From assembly GCA_003415625.1 (NCBI GenBank), contig PYIU01000001.1:7256210-7320209 (forward strand): a stretch of DNA of 64,000 nucleotides. The letters run 5' to 3'. The stretch comes from Aquanectria penicillioides (Eukaryota > Ascomycota > Sordariomycetes > Hypocreales > Nectriaceae). The notes under the pieces were generated by a model that was not told the DNA's origin, searched no databases, and was given only the letters and a program-made list of their open reading frames with translations. Below are positions 12,462-23,996 of this stretch, piece by piece. A program made the position numbers and the translations under genes. How positions within the stretch are numbered: the first letter of the stretch is position 1; every line of letters begins with the position of its first letter.

Positions 12462-14749
12462 TCATGTCGACAAATCGGAGCCTGGAGGGGAGTGTCCAGG
12501 TGATGAAGCGCAAGATTGATGAGACCAGAATTTTGGTGAGTTCGCCGGGATAATGGCCCATTTCATGGCAAACTCTTGCAGATCCGTTAAAATACCTAAA
12601 GCGTGGGGCGAAGTTCGAGAAAAGTCGGATAGAATGCGAGAAGTCGACCGAAGAGCTTTCAGAGATGATCTATATTTAACCACGTCCGGGTGCAGAAGAA
12701 GGACCATGTGAACCAAAGCAGCAGTAAATGCTGAATGCAGGACCATGGGGTCTACCAAGACACCCCCAAAATTCTCTTGGTAGGATTTCAGCAAGCTGGT
12801 AATAGTTGATGCGGATTCCCAACATCGCTGATTGGAGAGCTCCGCGCCTCTTCCGCTATCATCGAGCGACCTACGATGCAATAGAATGAGGCCTGCATGA
12901 AATGAAAGACTGTGTCAGACAGTTAGGAAAAGTTGAACCGGAGAATGATGGCATTTAACTTACTGAAATGACAAAAATGAAGAGTGAAAAAGTTTTCCCT
13001 GGTTGACATCCTTCATCGAAGCAGGCAATGATGCAAGCCATGATATGTACTTGAGATGCCCTTGTGTGGTTGCGTCTTCTTTTGAGACCTCATCTGAAAA
13101 GCTGTATCTGGAGGCGAATGTTAGATATACGGGATAAATCAAGGGACCAGAATTGTACAATTTAATCAAGGTTACGTCTTGCAGGCACGAAAACTCAACG
13201 TGGCAGGCATAAATTAGATCCATGGAGAGAGGGAGCTCGGCAAAGTTAGCTCCTCGCTTCAGGAGCTCCAGGGGCCGAGGACATGAAATATCTACATGAT
13301 CAATATGGCAAGCTCGTCCTTCAAGAAGAGCGATCCGCCTAATCCTTCAGTAAAGCCTTTCAAAGCGTGGAATCTCATTGCGTACCTATCAAGCCAAAGA
13401 GTTGCCCAAAACATGGCTAGTCTCTCACCTTGTTCTTGTTGTGAGTACCCGCGTAGGTTGGTTTCGTTTGCAGTGCAGTCCACATGCAATCCTAGTCGCT
13501 TCACCATCGCACATGCAATGCCTGTGGAATTTTTTGTTAAATAAGGGATCCATTGGAATGTTGCACAGATTATTGAAATGGGCATACTGTTGAAAATTGT
13601 GGCAGATTCCAATTGTCCCCGAAGAGTTTCCAGATATGCTCTCAATAGAAACGCTCTTACATTGCTGAAAGAGTAATTTTCCAATTCTCGTCCAACTGTA
13701 GTGGTAAATTTATTGATGTAAAGGCCCAGTAGCTTCTCTCGTGAGAATTCCCATCGGATGAACAACTCCTTGGGCGCGAGGAAAGCAGCTATCGCCAGGA
13801 TGGTGTAGAATAGAAATGAACTTGATGCTTCTCGTCCACAAAATTTCGTTGCTCCTATTGAACTTTGGTCTTCTAAAATCAGAAATGCATCATGAACTTG
13901 CGTTTTAAAGATACCCAACCAGACTTCTTCATGAGCCATGAGTACCTTGGTTGAGTTTGGGACCAGGGCGGCGGGGCTTGACTCGGTAGCTGAGTCTTTA
14001 ACGACCGAAGGATCCCTATTCAATATGTGAAGATTGCTTGTCGGACCAAAATAGAAGGTTTTTCCGGTCTTCTCGTCGAATTGTAGTTGGGGGAACTTCT
14101 TGGCTAGGTAGGCACGAATGATGGATATTTTATCCTGATCCCACGTCCAAATGGGAATATCATCCATCCATTCATCCGTTAAGTCTAGGGCTTCCCAGGG
14201 TGATATTTCTAGAACATTGCGGGATCGACTAGAGGTGGCCTGGTTTAGCAATTGATGATCGGCTTGTTTCCCGTTCGATTCCACAAAGGAAGGATCCTCT
14301 CCAGCTGATTCAACCTCTATACCGGAGTGGGCCGTAGATACTGCTTGGAGATCCAACCCATCAGTTTTCGGAATCCCGATCACACTTTCGTTTACAGAAG
14401 CCCCTCTTTGGTCTGTAAGATTCTTTACTTGTTGTTCGAGGTATTCTATGCGACTTTGGAGAGCATTGAACTCAACATGAGTGTGCCGTGCCTTGCGTAA
14501 GTCGGTGCCCTCATAACTACACTCGCGAGAACTGGTCACGCAGCGTGTGCACTTACAGCCATGTGTTAGATTTTGTCACCACAATTATTTGAATTCCCAA
14601 GGCATGGGCGGTATGTCTATTCGTACCTTAGGGCGTGCACCATCACATTTGGAGCGCCTTTGCTTGCAAGTGCGGCAGGCACTGGTTACCCGAGTAGCGG
14701 AGCGCCGAGTTCGTTGAGGCAGATCATGTTTAGACTGAGACGAGCTCAT
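12462..14749 (-). CDS. Zn2Cys6 fungal transcription factor, 681 aa
   Basis: Five exons: 14627-14749, 13588-14551, 13386-13521, 12964-13338 and 12462-12909. The introns are 75, 66, 47 and 54 bp. The first exon carries half of the zinc cluster, and joining it to the second gives Cys25, 28, 35, 42, 45 and 52, a complete C-x2-C-x6-C-x6-C-x2-C-x6-C motif. A heptad-like linker (about residues 68-85) follows and may be a dimerisation coil. The middle and C-terminal parts match the fungal transcription factor domain: KRLGLH, then LDRRIALLEGRACHIDHVDI across the 47-bp intron. The 66-bp intron is in frame and could be missed. The first intron ends in AAG rather than YAG. The gene converges on the MFS gene and may regulate it and the nitrilase (inference). 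Confidence 0.85.
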
Positions 14750-15317
14750 GATGATTTTAATTGCCTTGGGTCAAGTTTGAACAGCCAATGCAATAAACTA
14801 CTCTTGATTGATCGACCAATTGGGCAGACGGATGGTTGCATATGCCATCTGAAGAGGAGGCCATGTGCAGGTCAAAATGAAGTTGAAGCGAGAAAATTGA
14901 AACTCGCCAGAAATACGTCAAAAGTTGAAATGAGATCAGTTCCACAGCTTGGAAAAGTTGAGAAGGAAGGACGAAAAGGTCAGTCATCCTCTCTTGCTAT
15001 TCACCCCCGCTACACCTCTCATTAATGAGAGGTGCAAGATAAGCGTCATCTGCGGGCACGGGTCAATCAAGCCTTGTCTTAGCTTGGCAGAACGATTTGT
15101 CAGGAGTGCAGTCTAACTTGGGTTAGCTATGGCCAGTCCTAGAATATGGTCGTGCAAAGCGGAATTTAACTTCTGCTCGCAATCAACCATGATCTTTCAC
15201 TTCAGAGGTCAGTCCTCATTTTCTGGGTTTTTTATTTTTCCTCTGTCAAGTAATCGAGAATAAATTTCCCAAATCCAGTTGTGAAAAAACAAGAAACGCC
15301 GAAGATACACACCACTA
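14750..15317. other. Spacer between transcription factor and kinase genes
   Basis: This holds the promoter of the transcription factor gene and the 3' flank of the kinase gene, both on the minus strand. No coding frame looks real. Nothing else recognised. Confidence 0.4.
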
Positions 15318-17003
15318 TCATTGTTGACTCGACGCTGAGTTACAATCCTCGTTGGTGCTGAATGAGGCCGCCTCCTCATCCAACCGAGCAGATTCTCTCA
15401 CATGATCTACCCATCCTATATATGATAAAGCCTCTGAAATCGAAGGGCGGGCATCTGGCTTATATCTCAACAACGCTTTCATCAGGTCGAGTAGGGACTT
15501 CAGTGCTTCGTAGTCGCGTTCAGGGAAATCAGATCTGTGATGAGCATATTCATATTCTTCCATCTTTTCAATTATGGCTTGTCGTCTTGGCTCAAATTCC
15601 TTTTCAAAAGGCCGATTTTCATGTGTCCATGCTTCTCAAAGTTAGAGAAATTTTCATTCGACCTTGCCCGAAGAACTTACAAGCCCATCGAGATCCAATG
15701 TCCTTTGCTTTGATCTCTTCAAATTTAGCCTGCCAGCTCAGCGGCAGTGGCCCCAATCTGGTGAAAACTCGTTCAATATAGTCTGCATCGGAATATCCCC
15801 ACCCGAATGGGGTGCGCTGAAAGAACAAGATGAAGATCTGCATAAATTTAGCCACTCAATAGGATGCAGATGGTCAATCCTCGAAGCGAAAAAAGGATGA
15901 TTGGAGAGAATAGAGGGTGTGTCTCACCATGCAACCAGCCCCCCAAAGATCATGCCTGTAATCCAAAGAATCGAAAAAAAAGGTTTCTGGCGATCGTAAG
16001 GAATTGACCTGGGGTATGTCTCGCCGAAGGCGTGTTTCGGTGATTGGGAAAGACCCGTGCCAATCAATAAGGCGGATATCCTCCCACACCTCGTCAAACC
16101 ATGCCCCGTAGTGAACCGTAGAAATAAGGTGTTTAGGCAAATGAGACGACCTTGGCTCCTCTCCTTTATACTCAACAACCTTCGGCTCGCCAATGAATTC
16201 CAGTAACTCTTCTTCGGAGTCTGGCAGGTCATGGTATGTAAACACGACATTTCCTGGAGCAATATCTGTATTCGGGGAGTAGGCGTTAGTGTTTGGGTTT
16301 AAAGCGACACTACTGCGTGTTTCCCCTACCTCCATGGACAAGCCCAGCATCGTGAACGAACTGGATCGCCTCGAGGAGTTGTCGGGAAGCTCGTAAGATG
16401 GTGTCTGGATAGAACTTGTCCGTTGCTGCCTCCCAGTTTTCGTTGTCATCCCATGCCAAAAGTTCGTGGTAGTTTCTGTTCACAAGGTCTACACTAGGCC
16501 CCAAAACCTCTGTGACCAGACAATTATGAGTCCCGTTCGGGCCGCCGAGGTGGAAACAGTCCAGCAGGGGCGTAAAACATCTTGGCTTGTCTTGGGGAGA
16601 AGCTTCGTAACGTTCTTCAAGTACTTTCAAAACCTTGATTTCTGGGTCGTCTTCGACGTCAAGTGTCGAAATCCTTGCCTGCTTAATTTTGATGGAAACC
16701 CATCGCCTAAATGATGATAGGAGTTAAGACTGATAAAGGAAAGTATCAAGAAAGTAGAGCATACTCCATCTCGACATCTCGAGCTAGCCATACGATTGAA
16801 GATCCACCGTGTCCTAACTTGTGCCGAATCTTGTATCTCCCATCTCGAATCGTATCATCCAGTTCGATAGGATGAAAACCGCCCGGGCGGTAGTTCTCAA
16901 GATTCTCGTGTGGTACGACGTGCACAATCTCACCCCCGTACCGATCGGCCCATATCGCTTCGGGAGCTCGCTTAGCTGTCTTCTCTTCGCTTTCCGATGA
17001 CAT
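15318..17003 (-). CDS. SRPK-like protein kinase, 474 aa
   Basis: Five exons: 16765-17003, 16330-16706, 15928-16265, 15681-15837 and 15318-15631. The introns are 58, 64, 90 and 49 bp, and the last ends in AAG with a CTAAC branch site close by. The N-terminus NYRPGGFHPIELDD is the signature of the fungal SR-protein kinase-like family. The glycine-rich loop is at about 63-74 and the ATP lysine is Lys86. The catalytic loop HGDIAPGN (about 204-211) is restored only by splicing. The metal-binding aspartate is Asp273, in DWHG instead of DFG. The SLRSPE segment stands in for APE. SRPKs phosphorylate Arg/Ser-rich splicing factors, but these expanded fungal copies mostly have unknown targets. The catalytic residues suggest an active enzyme, while the changed DFG and a short insert region leave doubt. 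Confidence 0.82.
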
Positions 17004-18480
17004 GGCTTCGCACTAAACAAATTCTGAGAAAATTCATTTTATAGAAATTTAAGAATACCCAGCGTTTATTTTCGCGCTATGTTGATTCATCTGGGCATAG
17101 TCACGTGTGCAACTCGGGCCAGGCAGCAATGCACACATCTTACAGATCAGCGAAAGTTGCGTGACATTCAGCAGGGCTGATTGGTGAGGCCCTGGCCTAT
17201 TTATTTCAATCCTGGATGATATTTCCAGGGTCATTGCGATTCTGATACACTTTTATTGATCCTTGAGATATATATATATATAAATCGTAATTATGTCGAA
17301 ATTTTGTCGAAATTTTGGACCTGGCGAAAATCTTACCAGAAGCACATTTCGTCCCAAGTTTGAGCTGTGTGAATAAATCGTCCTCATGTCCTTGAATAAT
17401 GGACTTTTGCTATGGGTTTGGGATTGATGCGAATGATATAACTTTCAGATAAATATGTTATAAAGCATGACGTTACACTTTGTTGGATGTAGTCGTGTGG
17501 GCAGATCATCCATGGAGTAAAAGCTCCTCTCACCGAGATACTCTGGGAGAGAGCAGCTTTTAATCTTAATCAGTGACTCAAATGGGATTGCTTTTGGCGG
17601 GTTCCTGATTCTGTTGAGAATGTTTCACAACAGAATGAAATAGATGTGGTTCAATGGGGGGCTTGTGATCGTTTTGGTGTAGGATTGACGCCAGCAAAGT
17701 CTATGTTGGGCCATAAATTGAGGATGCAAAGCTAGGTAGGATACACTGCCTGAGACTTTCGCCTTCCCTGTCCACCACTGTTCATTTTATTTGCCATAGA
17801 GACTTGACCGAGTGTCTGCGTCTGTCTAGAAAAATTATTAGCGTGATCACACAGGTCAAGGCCAATCCACAATGGTATTCATAAGCGCCGAGTGGAGCAC
17901 AAGTTTGATGGACATTCTGACGGTAACTAAAATGGGCATAAACCCGAGGGCCATGTCAACTCAGTCGACCGACACTCTCATCTGAATATCCAAGCCAGCC
18001 TCACCCTCGCCATTGGAGGCCCTTCAGCCCATTTATTTCAATTCAGTCTAGCTCGCTGACTGTGGCGATGTACCAATTAGGCAGGTATCTCAGGATCAAT
18101 TGCGGAGTAGAGCAGGACACAGTTTCAGAAACCCGATTTCAGCAGCCTCGGCTCAACGCCGCGACGGTCTGGACTTGTGCCCACGAAACGGCTTTCCGGG
18201 GATCGAGTTTCGCCTCGGACATTAGACTGTGCTTTGTCTCATCTCATGAAGGAAGGGTACGAATCCTGCATGATTTTATTCAATGTATGTCAGATGGTCT
18301 GAACACCTCATGCGGGATGCATGGGTGGGTCATGTGGCGTCCAGGCCCAGCCCATCCAGCCCTCAACTTGACGCTGAGCAACGAGGGGATTCATTTCTGC
18401 AACTCCATACCTTCTTCGTCAACTCGGCCGATCGTCTGGAGCGGTGTGGGAGCTTCTCGGAATAGCCTCTAGGTGGTCCC
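17004..18480. other. Intergenic region with short repeats
   Basis: No gene can be supported in this 1.5-kb stretch between two divergent genes. It contains a TA-dinucleotide run near 17268-17281, an 11-bp tandem duplication at 17295-17316, and an imperfect hairpin at 17519-17561. The open frame at 18062-18472 has no family resemblance and is probably chance. Confidence 0.4.
17295..17316. repeat. 11-bp tandem direct repeat
   Basis: The unit GTCGAAATTTT occurs twice in a row. It lies upstream of the kinase gene. It may be a simple slippage product. Confidence 0.6.
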
Positions 18481-19551
18481 ATGCGTCAACTTTTCGAGCC
18501 CTCGGCAATGCCGCCGCCGTCGCACTCCGTCAACGACATCATTCGCCGGCATCCCCGGGAGCGGCTTTTTGTGCAGCCGTCCGAATGGACTGCGCGACAT
18601 CTCGAGCTGCTGCAATGTGACTTTGCAATCGAGGATGAGGGGCTGCCTGCCAACGGGATCGCCAGTAAGTCGATTCAAAGCGATGTTCCGATTGATCCCC
18701 GGCCTTTTGAATACTGGACCCACGAAGCCGAAGGCTTGGCGAGCTCGGAAACTAAGAACGCCGTCATTCGACGGATCCTCGCCGAGCGCAACGGTCCTTT
18801 CAAGTGCATCCGGTGCGATAGAATAGAGGCAGCCGCGTAAAAATGAGTTTCTATACTGACCAGTGATCATCTGCCACAGTCCATTTGGTTTCTTCCATTT
18901 CGGCTCGGACCACAAGTTCCGTCTCCACGGCCTGGTCTTTGCCCCGACCAGGCGCGAGTTTCCCTCCAAAGACCAGGCGCCGACATTCGCTTTTTTGCAA
19001 CGCGGAATGATCAAGATCCAACGCGAGACGGTTTTCCCAATGCCTCGCCCGCGTCGCCGTGGGCAGGAGCAAAACCAGCCGGTTGCGACCATGCAGAAGC
19101 TCCAGCTTCGGCGCTTGGAGCCAACAGATCCTAGTCGAGACCCTTACATACTAGCCGTGCTGGTTGGCTTAGCCCAAGCGCAAGCAGAAAGAGCACATTT
19201 TAGGACGAATACTCCCAAGAGTACTCGAACAGAAAATGAATACAGGGTGAGTACACTGGTCCATATGGTAGTCGAGTGCAACGACAAAGTGCTGTTTGAT
19301 GCGAACGCTTATGTTCCCAGGTCTGTGCTATCCTTGTGGATGAAACCAACTCCGACTTTATGAATTTTTACTTTGCCAGCATCAGCGCAGGGTTCCTGAG
19401 AAAGTTCGATTATCCAGAGCCCATCGACTTGGCCCAGGGGCTCTCAAGGGAGCCCGCGTTGACTATCAGATGCAAGAAATTCCCCTATCAACCATACTCG
19501 ACACTACGGCAGCGCCTTGTCGACGCAATCACGCTTCATCAAAAAGGATGA
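18481..19551 (+). CDS. Hypothetical protein, 309 aa, three exons
   Basis: Exons 18481-18812, 18880-19246 and 19321-19551. The 67-bp first intron (GTGCGA..ACAG) is preferred over a 43-bp alternative (18837-18879) because 43 bp is very short. Both keep frame. The second intron is 74 bp (GTGAGT..CCCAG). Splicing gives a continuous product with segments such as SDHKFRLHGLVFAPTR and a C-terminal FLRKFDYPEP...KFPYQPYSTLRQRL. It recalls a widespread fungal family of uncharacterised proteins with a mixed alpha/beta C-terminal half, but I cannot name it. No signal peptide or membrane segment is evident. A later ATG at 18508 is possible as the start. No function is proposed. Confidence 0.6.
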
Positions 19552-20168
19552 GCGACAAAGTTTTATTTTTGAATTTATTTCATAACATTTTTAAGTCGAA
19601 CTCGACGTCATGTGCGACCACGATGACTATAAGGCCTCTAGCGCGCGGTCATTTGGGTTAATTCATCCCGTCAATACTGAGGCTGTAAGGTCATGAGCTT
19701 TCGCGGCTAATTAGCCTCTCTTTCGAGGCAAGGAATATAAAATTTAACCCACTCTAAAAGTCAGGATTCATCCTGCTGTTCCGCAATAGAGCATAGACTC
19801 TGGAAATGCGGCTCAGAAGACCGAATTGGCACGGTTCAAGGTTGATAGCAGAGACAAACCCTCCACAAGATTGTACGAAAATGCGCGGATGCTAAAGAAA
19901 GATTGAAAAATGCTCTGGGTTTGGCTACGGAAAGAATGATAGCTCTCAAATAGTTACCGTTCCATATTACTCACTACTCCTCATTACGAATATTCATTAT
20001 GAGCCTACCCTTCTTCACCATCGCTCAGTTGGCTAAAGTGCTACACTACCAAATAGTCACGGTGGTCTTTGATATTCACCAAATATCCATAACAACCGCC
20101 AAGCCGGGCGGATGAAGACAACCCTTGAAAAAAATAGTGTTTCCCCGTTGGGAGAGTTATAAGGCTAT
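19552..20168. other. Spacer with a degenerate tRNA-like segment
   Basis: This lies between the 3' ends of convergent genes. At about 20012-20080 there is a tRNA-like segment: a good A-box-like stretch (GCTCAGTTGG), a short putative anticodon hairpin and a weak B-box region. The stems do not close well, so it is not called as a tRNA. Confidence 0.3.
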
Positions 20169-22430
20169 CTACCTGAGCCGTATAAACTTCTCTTCAGGTT
20201 CCATCGACAGCCAGTCCTCGAGCGCCCATCCATGACATACTTGTACCCGTTGCGCAATACCATCATTCCATTCGATACACATTAGGTCCACTACCACGCG
20301 ATTCTGCATATACTTCTCCCAATGCTGGAATTCCTCCTGAAACTCTTCGTAGTTGGCGTAGAGCCTCTGATTTCGCCGCGCACGATGCCGACTAGTTCCA
20401 TAGTCCCCGAAGTCGTCATACATAGGTGGCTTCGGTGTTTTCAGTTTGCAAGCCGCAATAACGATGAATTCTAGTTGCTTCGGTTGCTTGGATCGCCAGT
20501 ATGGATGGCACTGAAGCCGATAGTTTGACCAAGGTGTATCATCGCGCTTCATCATCTTAAAAGTTGGCAATCCTTGATGCCACCAATGATAGTTATTGCC
20601 TTCAAGTTTGAATCCACTTATCCCCTCAGCCTCATCATAGCTCACACTGACCTTCACAGAACTAGTCCAAAATTGAAGAACGCCGGTTGCCTGTATGGCT
20701 GGTACGTTACTCTGGGGCGCTTTTTGCGTCGGCGACAAGATTTTTCCCGAATTCACTTGTAGCTCATCGTCCAGTCCTGAATCTTGAAATATTCCAGATC
20801 GTCCCCAGTTTTCTTGTCTATGCATACCGGCAATCTCAATCATCTCCCACTTCACGGGGCTTCTCCACTCGGCCCAACTCCAGCTTGGAAATGCATGGTG
20901 TCGGCTAAGAGGGCCAAGCATATGGCCATGTTGCGGCGCCCAACCGAGTGAAGCACCAAAGCGTAAATCAGGCAAGCCAAAGTGGCATTTCGTTGGCTGA
21001 GCTTCATCTTTTGCTATCCATTGAATGATGGCGTCACAGGCTCTAAGCATGTCGGACGGAACTGTTAACCTGCGGCGACTATATTCTTCGATGATCGAGA
21101 AGAAACTATTAAGGATATACTTGGGGCGAGTGCTAAGTAGCAAGGTGTTGCGAATTTTCTTTGTGGTCTCAGTTGGAGAATTTGTCGTCACAGAGTTTGC
21201 CTCTGCTTTGGGAGATTCCCAGACGCTGTCTTCACAGAACATCGTGCTCCGGCAAAGAAAGATGGCCTGGTTTTGCGTGAAGAAGATGAGGCGTTTGGAG
21301 AAGGCACCTTCTTGAAGTGTCCAGCCACGCGAAAACCAAACGGATTTCTCAATCTCGGGCCATAATGAAGGATAGCAGGACATCAAATCCAGACCCTTCA
21401 CTGTTTCGTGATATTGATGCCACACTCTAGTGCCCTTGTTGACACCTGGCAACGGTGACCTGGAATTCTTGGCGCTGACGGCGACTAGAGTTAAGATAGA
21501 CTGGGAGTAAATTTCGAACATTCGAGGAATTTCTTTTGCTTGATCTGCTTTATCATCCTGCATGATGCAAAAGCTGTCGACCCAAATGTAGCGAATGTCG
21601 GTTTCTGTACAAAATTGCAATGCGTCTCTAATCGTTTGGGGAATAAGCGTGTTTGATGGAGATATGGTTCCAACCCTTTGAAGAGAGCCTTCTGTCTGCA
21701 TTTCAAGTTGAAGATCTGGCTTGCAGCCCCAAATGTAGCTCAATGCAGCGTACGATTCGTTGCCAGTTGACGTGATTAGCCTTCGTTCCACAACGTCAAT
21801 CAGTCTAGTCGGCCCCTTCCCAGGTTTCTGGTTGCCGACATGTGCTTCGCTGCAGGCCTCGTGATTCTTCTCGCAAGTGGCCATCCATTTCTTGCAGAGA
21901 TCAAAGTCGACGTGATCTTTCAAGACGTTACGTCCTCCAACGCTGCGGCCGAGGGATATGCATGGAGCAAGACAGGTTTCCAATCCCTTTCTTTGGTTCT
22001 CCGAGAGATATTTTATCCATTGGTCTTCTCGTTCAGGTGGGCAACTAGCTACTAGTTGAACAGCACGGATAAGGAGCGCATGGTGTGAAAAGTGGTTGTA
22101 GGTACCGTTGTGAAGTCCGATAGTACGGCAAAGCTCATGCTCAACATATGCAGAGGTCACCTCCGCAATTGCAATCTCCTTTGGAATTCCGTTACGGTCC
22201 AATTTGGAATCGAATATTGCTGGATAATGCTGGATTTGATTGAACGTCAGGCGGCAAAACGGGCAGGAATGCCGATGTCGCTGGATGTGATCCCAGGAAC
22301 GAGGTAATTGTTTCTCAATATAACAGTCCGCCCGATAAGGCTTCCGGAAACCTGTTGAAAAATCCTGGTTCGTGAATATGGCCACAAAGTCGGCGTCTTG
22401 GCACACATCACAGAGAGCATCTTGGCCCAT
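20169..22430 (-). CDS. HET-domain (heterokaryon incompatibility) protein, 753 aa
   Basis: A single long exon. The HET domain begins at about residue 227 with YAALSYIWG and continues through IRYIWVDSFCIMQDD (279-293) and the following region EIPRMFEIYSQSILTLVAVSA. These are the conserved blocks of the family. The N-terminal 60 residues carry paired cysteines (Cys7/Cys10 and Cys56/Cys59 within HSCPFC) that could bind zinc. HET proteins trigger cell death when genetically different hyphae fuse, and many paralogues have unknown partners. The start at 22430 is the first in-frame ATG before the cysteine motif. No frameshift or stop was seen, and the length is in the usual range. Confidence 0.92.
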   Translation of the reverse strand: MGQDALCDVCQDADFVAIFTNQDFSTGFRKPYRADCYIEKQLPRSWDHIQRHRHSCPFCRLTFNQIQHYPAIFDSKLDRNGIPKEIAIAEVTSAYVEHELCRTIGLHNGTYNHFSHHALLIRAVQLVASCPPEREDQWIKYLSENQRKGLETCLAPCISLGRSVGGRNVLKDHVDFDLCKKWMATCEKNHEACSEAHVGNQKPGKGPTRLIDVVERRLITSTGNESYAALSYIWGCKPDLQLEMQTEGSLQRVGTISPSNTLIPQTIRDALQFCTETDIRYIWVDSFCIMQDDKADQAKEIPRMFEIYSQSILTLVAVSAKNSRSPLPGVNKGTRVWHQYHETVKGLDLMSCYPSLWPEIEKSVWFSRGWTLQEGAFSKRLIFFTQNQAIFLCRSTMFCEDSVWESPKAEANSVTTNSPTETTKKIRNTLLLSTRPKYILNSFFSIIEEYSRRRLTVPSDMLRACDAIIQWIAKDEAQPTKCHFGLPDLRFGASLGWAPQHGHMLGPLSRHHAFPSWSWAEWRSPVKWEMIEIAGMHRQENWGRSGIFQDSGLDDELQVNSGKILSPTQKAPQSNVPAIQATGVLQFWTSSVKVSVSYDEAEGISGFKLEGNNYHWWHQGLPTFKMMKRDDTPWSNYRLQCHPYWRSKQPKQLEFIVIAACKLKTPKPPMYDDFGDYGTSRHRARRNQRLYANYEEFQEEFQHWEKYMQNRVVVDLMCIEWNDGIAQRVQVCHGWALEDWLSMEPEEKFIRLR

Positions 22431-22949
22431 CGTTGACAGGCGGGTGATAGACCGCTCAACAAGTGAGTGGTTGAAAAGATCCAGTACCCAAGTTCCAAGC
22501 TGTATACGGGTACACGGTCACGAATCCGATGATCCAAGTAGCCAAACCCAAGCCGTGACACGTGCACAGCTCAAACTGAGGGACGGTAACAAGGCTGAGT
22601 GCAAAAAGCCCTCGATGCGCGTGGCGCTGTTTTGGTCTATTGAACACAAGCCCCGAGTGAGGCTGATCTGTTCAGCCACGTTGCTTCATCTAGCCTCACG
22701 TGAATAAAAATGTTTAGAAGCGACAGAATTCGTGAAACATAGCAATCGCCATGGTTATGGTTACCTACGTCAAATAGACTGGCTTCTGTCACACACACGA
22801 GAATGCATACGGGATACAAAGGCAACACCAAAAGTTTCTGCTTAATTAAGCTTATATCCCTCGTGGTCCTCGCGATTTGAGGAACGAATGAGCGGTCGGG
22901 TCGGGTCTCGCTCAAACTTGTGTGCCCAATTCGCATCCTTCGCAGGAAT
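22431..22949. promoter_or_regulatory. Upstream region of the HET gene
   Basis: This is about 520 bases between two minus-strand genes. It should contain the HET gene promoter and the 3' UTR of the NmrA-like gene. No motif stands out and no gene is seen. Confidence 0.4.
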
Positions 22950-23996
22950 TTACTCCCACGTCATGTTGGCCAATCGATCTTCTGTAGACTTCAGATCGGC
23001 TTCAATCCCTAAATCTGCCGGTGTCAAAATAGGATTTGACCCCGTTCCCTGCTTGACCCCCTCAAGTCCATTCTCGCTGTAGTACCTAAACATGCCTCCA
23101 ATCTCGGCTCCAACCTCACCCCACACCTCAGCAAATTCCGACAAGGTGCATTCAATAAATACGGCATCCGCATCCTTTCCTTGACGTCGCAGAGCTTTGG
23201 CAAAAGTATTGGCCCATTCTTTGCATGTAAATGATTCTGAGCTACCCATCACGTAACGGCCAAAGGTCAGGCCAGGTTGGGCAAAGATAGCCTTGGCCAC
23301 CAAACCGACATTGACAGTCTCATCTCCAGCAAAAGCAATAGACGCGTCGGGAGAACATGGCAGGAACATTATGTATTTCTTTGCAGCTTCCTAAATGAAA
23401 TTATGTGAGTGACACGATTGAAATATTGCTAAGGGTGGACAAACCAGGTAAGTCGGGCGATACGGGGGTCGGTTCAGGACGGACCCGTAGTGGCCAACAC
23501 GCAAAAATGTTGACTTGCCCGCGAGGCCATTTGCCTCTTCCTGGATGTACTTTTCGGCCGGAATCTTGGACTGAAAGACGGGGACGTTGAATTTTCCTTC
23601 AGTGATTGCTAGGCCATCAGGCAAAGTTGACCAGATTAAATGCTTCAGTGACGGGATCTGTGCCACAGCGCGGACGACATTCAGTCCCTGCTGTTCCTCT
23701 AGCCTCTGAGCCGCTACAGGCCCCTGGGTCAGAAAGGTTTGCGGGTGGAAATACGTATTCGCAAAGACGGCTTCGGAGCCTTCAAATGCCGAAACGAGAC
23801 TCTCAACAGAGTTGACATCCACATCGACAACGGTGACGTTTGGACGCTCTGCTAAGAGCTTCGCTGTGGGGCTGGAGGCATTGGAAGTGAGAGCTCGGAC
23901 GTGATACTTGGGTTCAGCTTCATCTAGAACCGTGGAAACAACGCTTGCGCCTTGGGCTCCTAGGGCACTCAGAACTGTTAAAATTGGAAGAGTCAT
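22950..23996 (-). CDS. NmrA-like NAD(P)-binding protein, 330 aa
   Basis: Two exons, 23445-23996 and 22950-23390, with a 54-bp intron (GTTTGT..TTTAG). The product has a Rossmann-type N-terminus, with SALGAQGASV at residues 10-19, followed by strand-helix segments as in NmrA-like and atypical short-chain dehydrogenase proteins. The first glycine of the usual GATGxxG motif is replaced by Ser10. Relatives sense NAD(P) and act as regulators or reductases, often in secondary metabolism or nitrogen control. An ATG 75 bases further upstream (24071) is in frame but precedes the first Rossmann strand by 25 poorly matching residues, so 23996 was chosen. The role is undetermined. Confidence 0.83.

Noticed and set aside
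13290..13340. Apparent frameshift in the Zn2Cys6 transcription factor gene
   Set aside because: A 47-bp intron at 13339-13385 with a GTACGC donor and TAG acceptor joins the frames and creates LDRRIALLEGRACHI, a good family match, so the gene is intact.
18062..18472. 136-codon frame upstream of the three-exon hypothetical gene
   Set aside because: There is no recognisable domain and no splice link to the downstream exons, and cysteine/histidine content is random-like.
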